DNA from: Pseudoneurospora amorphoporcata
Taxonomy: Eukaryota; Ascomycota; Sordariomycetes; Sordariales; Sordariaceae
Direction: 5' to 3'
Assembly (NCBI GenBank): GCA_033297205.1
Contig: MU859160.1
Coordinates: forward strand, 62,001 to 126,000
Length of the DNA: 64,000 nt
Shown here: positions 1-10,721 of the stretch, piece after piece
Numbering within the stretch: the stretch's first letter is position 1
How the letters are laid out: each line of letters begins with the position of its first letter
Made by a program: the position numbers and the translations under genes
Notes under the pieces: generated by a model
Database searches by the model: none
What the model was told of the DNA's origin: nothing
What the model saw: the letters and a program-made list of their open reading frames with translations, nothing else

Positions 1-1975
1 GAAACGGTCGCCGCTGCGAGCCCAATGGCACTTCGGCTGAATACAGAACAAACATGCCCATCCACGCCGTACAAACTGCAAACTGCACTTGGAGATCTTG
101 CTCACATTTAATAGATCCTCTGAATTCTGGTGCTGTCTGTCGACAACGCTGCCGGATTTTAGTCTAACGCGGCAGCACGATCTTCCCCTTACGGAAGCCC
201 GAGACCGGATTTCCTCGAGGTCCAGAACCGGAAAACTGCATCCCATGAGATCGAAATAAGAAGCGCCTGTCCGCTGAATCCCGTATTCAACAGCCCACAT
301 GACCGGCGTCGCACGCGTAACACCATCTTAACGGGCCATCTCTTGGGGAAGCGCTGAGCTCCTCTTCAGTCCATGCTCATGCCCACGCCCACGCCGAGTC
401 CACTTCAGAAGGACGAACGGACAAGAGCGCTTATCAGCGTGGTGGCGCTCGCTGCTGGTACGCCAACATCTCGCATTGACAGAAAGCTTATAATAGCGTG
501 ATAGTTCCATGATCTCAAGAACCCATGGAAGACAATGGTCGCTTAGGCACGTTGTATCCTTGATTGGGCCACAGCAAAGAAGAGAACTTCCTAGGCGATA
601 TGCCTAAAGCACAGTTTGAGATATGTCTTGACGTACACCAAGGCGGTAAAGGATCATGTGCTCGATGTGCTTGAGACACTTACCTGGAGTATCCTGGCAT
701 GGTCCACAAAAGACCATGAACTGACACCTGTCATTCTTATATAGTTCAGTTCTAGTCTGCCGAGGTTGACCTGACAGTTCCTATAATGCTACCATAACAA
801 GAAACCCTAGTTGTCAATTGAAGTTGTGAGTTGTTTCGTTGCGAATGCGATCATGTATGCAGGCTCAACGGAAGACCTCAACCGAAGATTATTCCTGCCA
901 AAGCGGTTGTCGGTTTAGGGTCACTGAACCTTAAAGCCAGCTGATTGCGCATCGAGGGGGTACGTATGAGATGTATGACGCGTTGGATTTCCTTTTTCAG
1001 CCAGAACAAAAATGTATGCAGTGGGAAGAGATGGGGCGTTTGCCAGCTGAAGAAAGACTATTCGAAATCGGAGATAAGGTTTGCAAGAGATGACCCCCTG
1101 TGTCAGCGAGTTAAGACGGTACCTTGGTTTGGCTGAGAGAAATCGCGGTTTCGGAAGTACCGTGTTACCACATACACGCAATTGACAACAGAGCGTCCAG
1201 ACAAGGTGAGGTGATAAGATAAAAGAGGGAGGACGGTCCTGTCATGGATGCCAAGAACCCGGTAGAAGCTTGAAGAAACCGATGGGCGTTGAAAGCAGGG
1301 TCGCAGCTGACTGAACTGACAAGATGGTTCGCCACTGGGACACACGCAGAAGTTGCGACCGTGAGGCATCGTGTACACTATGGCGGCATTTGGGCAGGAC
1401 ATCGTAATCGATAGGTAGAGGTAGGTACCTGAGTATTCTGATCATCCCCGCTACGCTCAGCTGGAGATGGCAGTTGAAAGAGAGAGTCCCGCCGCAGCCC
1501 TGAGGGACAATGCGTCCCTAGGGTTGGGGTTGGTGCACGTTGCAACGAAAGAAATGATGCTCGAAAGGCAAGAGCCTCGGTGGCACAACTCACTGCTAAC
1601 CAACCACACATTAGGACTGCTTGTAGGTGGGCAGGTGGGGTCTGCTGCCTGCCGTGAATGGACTCTTGATGCCATGATGCCACCTGCCACTGTTGGCGGC
1701 AGCGCTTATCGGCCTCCGCCCATGAACACCAACATTACAATAACTAAACCACTTTCCCAACCTGAACAACACTTCCTTTTTACATCACCATTCTTCGTCT
1801 TCTGCCACCAAGCTATCTTCTGCACATACGAACTTTCTTAGCAGCAAGTCATCAGATACCATAATCACATCGCGCCGAACCAGAACGAGGGGCGATCAGA
1901 GCTCCCCTGAGACCAACGTCATCATCCACCGCCATTAACCGAGACATATCGCCTAATCGCAAGCCGACAGAAATC
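1..1975. other. Intergenic region, left edge to dsk2
   Basis: No reading frame here resembles a known protein. The open frames are short, overlap on both strands and have no recognisable domain. The last few hundred bases (about 1690-1975) are pyrimidine- and CA-rich, as fungal promoters and 5' leaders often are, and probably hold the dsk2 leader. I see no tRNA, repeat array or mobile element. Confidence 0.5.
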
Positions 1976-3344
1976 ATGGCTGAAGCTTCAAACACTGGCG
2001 GTGATAGCCAGATTACCTTCAAGGTCAAATGCTCAGGCGACAAGAATCACACAGTTACCATCGCCGAATCCGCGACCGTCCTTCAGCTCAAGACATTGTT
2101 GGCGGGGGAGGAATACGAGAACATCGCGCCCGAGCAACAACGCCTAATCTACTCCGGCAAGGTGATGAAGGACGATGAGCTCCTTAGTTTTTACAAGATC
2201 AAGCACATGAACACTGTGCACATGGTCAAGCGTCCAGTCAGCGCCGCGACAGCCAGCAGTGGCTCAACCTCGACACCCGCTCAGCCCGCCATACCTCAGA
2301 ACATGGCTGCCGGTACTCCCTCGAATAACCTTTTGGCCGGGCTCACGGGGGCTCGCTTTGCTGGTCAGGTGCCGCTACCAAGCCGAGACCTGTTTGGTCC
2401 GGACGGAGGAGTAATTCCCCCTTTCTCGCCTCACTTGACCCTTCACATGCCTGTTTACTAATGATGCTTTACAGATGGGCGCGCCCCCAAGCGAGGACGA
2501 AATGGCGGACATGCTTTCGAATCCCATGATGGCCCAAGCTATGGCTGAGGCCTTCAACAACCCCGCGGTTATTGACCAGATGATTGCCTCCAACCCGATG
2601 TTGGCCAACATGCCCGCCGATCGCGCTCGCGAGCTGCTCAACTCTCCAATGATGCGCAATATGATGACGAACCCGGAGGCGATTCGCATGGCGGCACGCA
2701 TGCGCAGGATGATGGGCGGAGGCGCCAACGCCTTTCCAGCGCCCGGGGTAACGGACAACACTCCGAACGCGGCGACCGGTGCTGGTAATGACAACGCGAA
2801 TGCCAATGCGCAGAATCCGTTCGCCATGTTTTCTCCCTTTGGTGTTCCTCCAGCAGGTGCTCCCCCAGCAGGGAATCCCTTTGCTGCGCTCTTTGGAAAC
2901 CCCGCGGGGGCTTCGCCTGCGCCTACTGGAGCTTCGACTGAGAGTGCCAGGAGCGGAGATGCCGCATCTGCTCCGGCTGCCGGCGCTACTGCGGGATCTG
3001 GACAGCAAGCAGACCCGTTGGCAGCTCTGTTCGGAGCGCTCGGAGGTGCTGGTCAACCTGGTCAAGGCGGTGCCGCGAACCCTTTCGGTCTGCCCCCTAT
3101 CTCCCCTGAGGCGTTGCAGCAGATGATGCAGGCCTTTGGTGCCGGTGGTTTGGGTGGTATGGGTGGGTTTGGTGGAAGTCCCGCTGCTCCTCCCGACAAC
3201 AGGCCGCCCGAGGAGAGGTATGCAGAGCAGCTGCGCCAACTCAACGATATGGGCTTCTTCGATTTTGATAGGAACGTTGCTGCCCTGCGTCGAAGCGGTG
3301 GTAGCGTACAGGGTGCTATCGAGCATCTGCTGGGCGGTTCTTAA
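1976..3344 (+). CDS. dsk2: Ubiquilin/Dsk2-type UBL-UBA shuttle protein
   Basis: The gene has two exons, 1976-2410 and 2475-3344, giving 434 aa. The 64-nt phase-0 intron starts GTAATT, has a TACTAAT branch site and ends ACAG. The N-terminus (about residues 13-85) is a ubiquitin-like domain with the typical QRLIYSGK segment. The middle has Asn-Pro-Met-rich STI1-type repeats, then Gly/Ala/Pro-rich low complexity. The C-terminus (about 392-434) is a UBA domain with a conserved L-x-x-M-G-F core. Ubiquilins bind ubiquitylated clients through the UBA and the proteasome through the UBL, in cytosol and nucleus. This order (UBL, STI1, UBA) is diagnostic of Dsk2 rather than Rad23, which has two UBA domains. 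The start is the first ATG of the UBL frame. Confidence 0.95.
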
Positions 3345-4279
3345 TGGGGAATCGCTTTAGTATCTGGGGCGGAGATTTGAGGAACGAAAATTGGCAGATG
3401 TTTGCTATTCCTGAAGGAGACGGTGGTATTGACGATGAACAAGCAAGACATGTTTGGAAGATGCCCAGGAGGTGCAGTATCGTCTGCTGGAGAGGTCTTT
3501 GTTGGGTCGTGTCAGAAATGTTGTTATAAGTGAATACCTAGGGATAGTGGCTGCCGAGGATGAAGATAGGCAGTCCATTCAGCACAAAGGAGAGGCCCGA
3601 AACAACAACACCCATTTGCCGGGTGTCCTCACGAATGGAGGTTTACATATTTGCACTTTAGCGAGCTTAATCAAACATATCCCCTCTTGCTTGAATCGAT
3701 CACCTCAAGTCCTGTATAGTTTCTATTCCGTGCCTCTTCATCGACGCTCGAGAACGATCCCCCTGGAATCTTCCACTCTAATATTCATCGTGCCACTTGG
3801 CCTTGTGCCGTGCGATACCTTAACGCTTCAGCACAGTCAATCACTCCCCCAACAGAAGTGTCAGAGGCTATATACCTCTCTATATACCTCTCTATATACC
3901 TCTCTACTACCTCGACCGCGCCCAATTCGATTTTGGGTGCGAGTCTTCTACCATCTCTCCCAATTTCTTTGCTCTTCTTTTCCTTCCATTTTTCCTTTCT
4001 AGATTCCATCCGACCTTCCTTCTTATTTTTTTGTATGAGTAACTGACTGTGATCATGTACTACTTGCTATCCCTGTGTGCTCAACGGGTGTTTGGGTATT
4101 GTAATGTGTCTGGTCTGTTCTTGATTTGTGTAGCAACACCCAAGTTACTGGCGAGCGGAGAAAGAAGACGGTATACTCTCTTTCTATTTTAGAACTAATC
4201 GTCGTAATCCCATATCCTATCGAGGCCTCCAGGCCGATATCATAGTCCAAGTCTCGGGTCCATCACTACCTCCAACTTT
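3345..4279. other. Convergent intergenic region dsk2/npr2
   Basis: This lies between two converging 3' ends, so it should hold both 3' UTRs. The only structured element is a 12-bp tandem repeat near 3868-3904. Small open frames across it, including a 182-codon one, look like chance: they are low complexity or read through the repeat. I see no RNA gene. Confidence 0.5.
3868..3904. repeat. 12-bp minisatellite, three copies
   Basis: The unit TATATACCTCTC is repeated three times in tandem in the shared 3' region of dsk2 and npr2. It is AT- and CT-rich and is probably a length-variable microsatellite-like tract. No function is visible. Confidence 0.8.
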
Positions 4280-6318
4280 TTACCGATAAAGCACTGTCAA
4301 ATCCCCCGCCGGCACGGGAAAATTTCTCAACTTATCCATAATCTCCGCATCCGTCATGTTCCTCTCCGTAATGATCTGGTCAAAACAATGGCGTCCGTCC
4401 ATGTACTTTTGCAACGGGTCTCCACTGGCTTTCATCATCATCATCGCCATCTTTCTGTTTATCCCCTTTCCTGCACCATGACCGCCATGACTCCCTGGTT
4501 CGCGGTAAGTATCGTAATGACCACCTGGAACCGCCACCTTCGCTTCCCTTCCCTCTTTGTCTCCTCCCCTCCCACCATCCCTGCCCACTTTCTGGTTTTC
4601 GAGGGTAGCAGACGGCGAAACAGGCCTAGCCAACCCCGTAGCTAACGCAGCCAGGTACTGTTTGGAGATGACGTACTTGTGCACTCGATAGAGACAGCCC
4701 TTGATGACGCCGAATTGGACCAATCTGCGCACGTCTACATACCGAAGGACGTCGAAGCCGGAGTCCATGTGCCCCTTTAGCCATTCGGTTACGGTTTTGC
4801 CGACGCAGAAAGAGGTCATGAGTTTTATGAGCATGTAGTTGGATATGCGGTAGCCGTTTGGTGGTGGGGGTGGGTTTTTGGTAGGTGGCGAGGAGTTGAG
4901 GTTGGGGTGGGTGTTGGGAGAGGTGGAGGGTTTTCGTTCGTGCACGGGGGAGAGGTGGTGCTGGGCGTAAGGGCTTGGATCGCGATCACGGTCGGAGTTG
5001 GGACCGAGGCCGGAGGGGGAGAGGTGGCTGTGGCGGGTGCTGGCTGAGGTGGAGAGGTTGGAGGGATTGTGGAAGGTGGTGCTTCCTGATACGGAACGGA
5101 GGCGGTGGTGGTTATCGGCAGAAGAGCCAGGCCCGGTGCCAGTGCCAGTGCCAGTACCGCTGCCGGTGCTGCTGCTTCCGGGAGAGGGATCGATGGGTCC
5201 GACGCAGACGTAGTTGGCGCATTCGTCGACCATTCCGCCTACGTTGGCGATGAAATCGTGGATGCCCGGGCGAGGGGCGTAGCACGCGCCGAAGAAGAAC
5301 ATGTCCAAGAGCAGGATTGTGTCGTAGTAGAGCAGGTGGCGGAGGGCGAGCTGGGTAAGCTCGAGGGAGACGCCGGCGGCGAGGGCAATGCGGCGCACGT
5401 CGGAAACGCCGTCGATGTGGGCGACAACGCGCTGCAGGGTTAGGTCCCAGGTTGGATCGACGACGTCGGCGAACTTCATCTTGGCGACGGGGACGTGCCA
5501 GCCTTTGACTTCGGGGGGGTTGACGTGGTGAGGGAAGAGTTTCATATTGATTGTGTTGGCGTCGTCTGTTGAAATAGTCAGTATCAATGTAGAAAAGGGG
5601 ATCGTTGTGGAATCATACCAATGGGAATCATGCACTCTCCATAGTTATTCAGATCCTCCTTCACAATCTCCAGCAGCGATTCTATCGGTCTCCGCATGCT
5701 CACCATCTCATTGCCATCTCCATCCACCCATCGACCGCCACCATTGCCATACCCATGGACCGCAACGGCTCCGCCTCTCGTGGCCGCGTCTTGGCTTAGG
5801 TAGCCATCTTGCTTCTCCATCTCGGCAAAGGTGGCCGCCAGCCTCCTCACGACGCGCTCATAGGGGGTCTGGTCCACCACGTCGCAGCTGATAACGAGCC
5901 CAAAGTTGAAGATGAACTCGTTTCGGTCGTACCGCGGGTCCGGGATAGAGACAGGGTACCCCAGGATGACGTACTTTCCGTCAGGGTCGTTGACGGTGAT
6001 GAAGCGGTTGCAGAAGGCCTTGCGCGGGATGACGTACTCCTGGAGCACGCTAAAGTCGAAAAGACATGGCTTCCTGTTGAGGGGACCATTGGTGCCTTCT
6101 GGAAGGGGGACTGGCACAATTGAGCCCGGGGGGCTTTGCGCAACGATCTTAGTTCCTGATATAGGGGTCAGCTGAGATTCACTGCACTTTGTTTTGCGCC
6201 GTTATGGCCAGACTTGATGAACAAGCGGCTGGACAGATGATGTTGATAAGTGTAGCAAAGGTAGGTCATACAAACCTTCTTTTGGGAAGAATCGAGCATA
6301 GAAAATTGCCTGAATCAT
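4280..6318 (-). CDS. npr2: Nitrogen permease regulator 2 (NPR2/NPRL2), GATOR1/SEACIT subunit
   Basis: There are three exons on the minus strand: 6318-6276 (43 nt), 6155-5619 and 5565-4280, giving 621 aa. The introns are 120 nt and 53 nt, and the second has a CTGAC branch site. The N-terminus is the conserved NPR2 longin-like start: an FYARFFPKEG motif, then a KPCLFDFSVLQEYVIPRK-type block. The long internal stretch rich in Ser, Pro, Gly and His (roughly residues 330-440) is a low-complexity linker. The C-terminus returns to a conserved block with HCFDQI and a final helical segment. NPR2 works with NPR3 and Iml1 as a GTPase-activating complex that restrains TORC1 when amino acids or nitrogen are scarce, at the vacuole. 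The 43-nt first exon is easily missed; it restores the family N-terminus. Confidence 0.94.
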
Positions 6319-7014
6319 GATGCAAAGAATCGGTTGTCAAAATCCAGTGTTTTCTTGGTGTTGTGAGAAGGGGTTTTGGACTTGACGTTGAGACGACGAT
6401 GATGGTTGTCTCATCCGTTGCCGGCGCTCATTTCTATCGGATTGGTTCTGCCAGATCGCGCATGAGTCCCATTCGAATCCAGAATGAATCAAACAGTCAT
6501 TAATGATGCAAAGTTAGACCGCCTTTTAGGAGCAGTAAGAAGTGGAAACACAGTAATCGGCGCAGTGGTTCAGTTGTTTTGAACGAAGTTGTCGCCTCGG
6601 TTTGTGATCGTTTTGGGAAAGGTGCCTTGGTGCTTGAGAGGTCAATGGCTGCTCGACTTGGTGCATAACCCGCATTTAACCCTAACCCTACTACAAGTGG
6701 ACGTCGAACACCATACAAGTACCTAACCCCTTTTTCAACAACAGAATCGGAGGACCCAGAGATGAAACCGGCACTTTTTGTAACTTTTCCCGCCAGGCTG
6801 TTGCTGAGCATTGCAGTATTATTCTCTTTGATAAGTGTCCCCATGCGAGAAGCTCCACGGGCCTTATGTAATGTCCGAATGGGGTATTCTTATGCATTTA
6901 TCTTACATGATATGATGTACAGGGAGTAGTCTAACGCTTTTTGCCCAACCAATCCAACCTTTACTCCTTTCGCTCTATTCCACCCTACTATGCACATAGA
7001 TTCTTATACACTCT
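6319..7014. other. Region upstream of npr2 and downstream of cyt-18
   Basis: This should hold the npr2 promoter and the cyt-18 3' UTR. A short telomere-like string (two CCCTAA-type units near 6676-6690) is present but too short to mean anything alone. No gene is supported. Confidence 0.45.
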
Positions 7015-9123
7015 CTACCACTTGAACGGATTGTCCCTGCCGTGCTGGGTCTCCTTCTTCACCGCGGCTCCCCGCCCAGAGGGTTCTCTTTGCGCAGAGG
7101 GCTCTTTCCGTATAAACTGACCCGTCATGCCTTCAATGGTCTTCATCGTCGTGTCCATCTCATGCTTGAGCTTGGTCTCCAGATCCTTCTTCTGCCTGCT
7201 CTTCTCTTCGGGGAAGACGATCTGCTGGCCCTGCTCCTTCTTCTCCTTTTCGCTCCTCTGCAACTCGTCCACTTGCCTCTTAGCCTCTTCGGGGGTCAAC
7301 TTGTTGTCCTTGAGGTTCTTCATGATCGCGTTCAGCTTCCTGACCGCGCCGGTGAAGCCCTGTCCGGGGTACGTCTGGCCCGAAGCAGCATACTCAGCGT
7401 CGCTGACCATCTTGATCACACGCACGTTGTGCTTGCCCTTGCGGAGAATCAGCAGGTTGCCGTCAATCAGGTAGCGCTTGGTCTCGCCGGGGAACCACAG
7501 CTTGACGGGCATGAAGGAGATGAGGTCCGGGCTCATGGTGACGTTGTCTTTGCCGGCGGTGTACGCTCCACCGACGTAGCAGCCCTGGTTAGCCGCGAGC
7601 TTGTGGCCCTCGGTGGTACTGCTGGCGAGACCGGCGGCGTAGAGGATGCGGCCGATGGACTTGCCCATGATGAGCGACTCGGGGAGGATCATGTCGACAC
7701 GGGGCGCGTTGTTGATGTTGACCTGCTCGCCTGGGATCGCCTTGTACGGATCGCCACCGGTAATGGCGTCCTTGGCACGAGGAACTTGGGGAATGGTCAT
7801 TTGGCCGCTATACATCAAGCGATGCTGGTTCTCGGCGGCAATGGCCTCCTGTTTGCCGTGCACCAGCGTCGTGACCTCGCGCGCAATGGTATGTTGCGCA
7901 ACGCGCTTGCTAGGGTCCTTGGCGTGCTCCTCCATAATCTTGGTGATCTGGCTGGTGGGAATAAAGGTCAAGAACTTTAGAAGCTTCTCAGCCTCTTGGT
8001 CGGTCCGGCGGACGAAGTAACCGTAGAAGTCAAAGACGGGGGTCATATAGGGGTCAAGCCAGATGGCGTTACCTGCGCTTTTGCCGAACTTGGCACCGGA
8101 CGAGTCGGTCAAGAGCGGAACGGTGAAGCCGACGCATTCGTCCAATGCAGTCTTGGGCACGATGTGTTTGCGCTCCTGCGGGTCGGGCTCGGAAAGGCGG
8201 GCGGCCCTGACGACTTCGAGACCAGAAATAATGTTGCCGTACTGGTCAGAGCCTCCAATCTGCATCTGAACTCCCTGTTGGTAGAACAACTCGAACCAAT
8301 CCCAGCCCTGCATGATGGGATACGTGAACTCGGCAAAAGACATACCGTCTCCCTGGGTCATCTTGTTCTTGACGGTATCGCGCGACAGCATGGGACCGAT
8401 GCGCACGGCGTGACCTACCCGCCTCAGAACCTCGAGCAAGGGCTGCTTGTTCCACCAGTGGTTGTTGTTGACGATACCTCGCCGCCGCGCCCAATCGGCC
8501 TCGTAACCACGCGCTCGCATCTGACCGTCCACGTTCTCCCACAGCTTCTTTAGTTGGTAGTGAATCTTGGTCATGTTCATTGCCGCATCACTGCTGCTCA
8601 AATTGTCTCTGCTCGTCAGCCTGCCTGTCGGGTCTCCAATCTTGGCCGTCGAGCCGCCAACCAGGGTAATGGTCTTGTATCCTTCCAAGTACATCCAGAA
8701 GAGCGGCATCAAGGGGAGTAGATGGCCGACGTGTAGAGATGGTGCGGTGGGATCGATGCCGACATATGCGCCGATTCGTTTTTTCCTCATAAGCTCGCGG
8801 ATTTGCCCATCTTTGCTGGTAGGAGAATCGTGTTAGCCACGTCCACGGGCGCATCGAAAGGACAGTGTCGAAGCTTACCCAGCCATTTGTTTGATATAAC
8901 CTCTCTCCTCAAACAGATCCCAAGTATTTTGCCTCTCGCCCTTCTGGATCGCCTCTGCCCTCGCTTGCCACCTTGCTTCGGCGTCTTCAAGCTTGGCCGT
9001 GTACTTTGGTCCAAAGAGGCGCCTGATACCTCTTCGTTGGAGAATGAAGCATGACGGGTTAGCAGCAGCATACTTGGCGATGCTCCCGCCGGAGCGTATT
9101 AGGGCTTGTGCTTGGAGCAGCAT
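7015..9123 (-). CDS. cyt-18: Mitochondrial tyrosyl-tRNA synthetase of the CYT-18 type (also group I intron splicing factor)
   Basis: There are two exons, 9123-8879 and 8815-7015, giving 681 aa, with a 63-nt intron. I chose the ATG at 9123 because it opens a basic, Ser/Ala-rich mitochondrial presequence (residues 1-45); the frame stays open 57 codons further upstream to 9294. Class I synthetase motifs are visible: HVGH at about 110-113 (the HIGH motif) and KFGKS at about 324-328 (the KMSKS motif), plus the GGSDQYGN tyrosine-pocket segment. A C-terminal S4-like RNA-binding domain is followed by a charged Lys/Glu tail. The enzyme charges mitochondrial tRNA-Tyr. In Neurospora the family member CYT-18 also stabilises group I introns, using idiosyncratic N-terminal insertions found in filamentous ascomycetes. 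That splicing role here is inferred from similarity. It diverges from sdh4. Confidence 0.95.
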
Positions 9124-9989
9124 TTTGTGTAATTCTCGACAGTATAGTATCGTCCAGCCGTTGAGGGAGCGAAAGGAGAAAATAGGTGTTAAGTCTCGGA
9201 GAGAACTTGGAGCAATCCGTAGCGCGGCCAGAAGCACCGATTCCGGCCCTCTGTTGACGACCCGATCGACCGGATTGGGTCCCTTGCTGGGCAATGACAG
9301 GCGGGAATTTTGGATATGATTCCAATCCGAGGTCGTGCGGTTTGGAAGGAGTCAGACGGCCGGTGTTGAAGGGTACAGATGGTAATGATAGCTTCGGCCA
9401 ACTACGGCGCCCGTTAAGGAACAAAAAATAATAATGGGTCCCTCAAGTCCTCCAACCCGGACCGGACGCAGCAAAGCCTCGCTATCTTATCGCCCGAACG
9501 TAAATAATTTCTGGAAACCTAAGGTAGGCGGAGGGGAGCTTGGGCCACCCCTGTTCCTGCCGGCAAGGCGGGATTGCATGTCAGCATGTGCGATCCACTG
9601 AACGCAGCGAGATCCAAGGTACGTACCGACCTCCAAGCAACAGCCATGGAATCCGGGAACAATATGATTTTCCACGCCGAGCGATGGCCGGCACACGCTG
9701 CCGCTGACATCTTCTGCGCTGCGATTGGCCAAGTATTGCCGAGGGATCAGGAATCGTAGGTCGGCACCAGTCCGTTCCACTCCGGAGTCCGTCCGTCCCG
9801 TCACTCCCAGAGGCTCCCAGCGATCCACGGCCAACGATCCTGTCCTCAACCGAGAGACCCGTGCGACGATATCTCCTGCGAAGACCGCCCTCCCGTCCTT
9901 GGAAAGCCCAATTGGTTGTCCGCCATCACCACCACGCTTCCGACCACATCACCACCCAACACCCATCACCACCACAACCACCAGAAACA
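9124..9989. promoter_or_regulatory. Divergent promoter region of cyt-18 and sdh4 with CCAAT boxes
   Basis: These 866 bp separate two divergent nuclear genes for mitochondrial proteins. CCAAT pentamers occur at 9274-9278 (minus strand), 9322-9326 (plus), 9724-9728 (minus), and as an overlapping pair at 9908-9912 and 9911-9915. The one at 9724 sits in a GCGATTGGCC context. The HAP/NF-Y complex binds such sites and is known to control respiratory genes, and its Hap2 subunit is encoded in this same window. No protein-coding gene is supported here; open frames across it have no recognisable domain. Confidence 0.5.
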
Positions 9990-10721
9990 ATGGCTTCCGT
10001 CGCCCGTTCCTCCGCCCTCCTCAAGCAGGTTGCGGCCAAGCAGTCCGTTGCTGCCTCCGGCCTCCGTGTCGCCGCTTTCCACACCACCTCCCGCAAGAGC
10101 TTGCTCCCTCCTCTTCCTCGTACGTAATCACATACACTTCCACTTGGACAGGTTCAGCTTTTGGATCGGTATATATGCTAACACTTTGCGGGGGATAGAG
10201 CACATTGAGGGTACAGGTACGCACAACGATTCAACAGCCACGCTTGTTCCCTGCCCGTCATGAATCCAACGAACCCCATGTCGGCCTGCGAGAAGCGCAT
10301 CATCTACAATATATCGATATAACATGTTGTGCAAGCATCCAGTAGCCTAACATACTTATTACCTCTAGTCAACGACCCCGTCCAGGTTCCCCCCACCTCT
10401 CCTTCCCATGGCTCCTACCACTGGACCTTCGACCGTGTCGTCGCCGCCGGTCTTGTTCCCCTGACCGTTGCTCCCTTCGCCGCCGGCTCTCTGAACCCCA
10501 CCATGGACGCCATCCTCGCCGCCACCATCCTCATCCACTCCCACACCGGCTTCGGCAACATCATTGTCGACTACATTCCCTCGAAGCGCGTCCCCAAGGC
10601 TCGCAAGCTCTTCACCTGGGGTCTTAACGCCGCTACCGTCCTCGTCGGCCTTGCCCTTTACGAGTTCGAGACCACCGATGTCGGTCTTACCGAGACCATC
10701 AAGCGCGTCTGGAAGGCTTAA
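9990..10721 (+). CDS. sdh4: Succinate dehydrogenase membrane anchor subunit (SdhD/Sdh4, CybS)
   Basis: There are three exons: 9990-10119, an 18-nt micro-exon 10199-10216, and 10369-10721, giving 166 aa. Introns of 79 and 152 nt each carry a GCTAAC or CCTAAC branch site. The N-terminus (about 1-35) is a basic, Ser/Ala-rich mitochondrial presequence. The CybS domain begins with a GSYHWTFDR segment (about 64-72) and has three hydrophobic helices. H106/H108 are heme-ligand candidates and D117-Y118 match the quinone-site Asp-Tyr. The protein anchors complex II in the inner membrane and helps bind ubiquinone. The micro-exon encodes Gln-His-Ile-Glu-Gly-Thr. A donor 6 nt earlier (after 10210) would also keep frame and drop two residues; I prefer the later one because its sequence (GTACGC) is closer to consensus and keeps the Gly-Thr seen in relatives. 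Confidence 0.93.

Noticed and set aside
6676..6690. Telomere-like CCCTAA units
   Set aside because: Only about two units, inside a normal intergenic region between housekeeping genes; no array.
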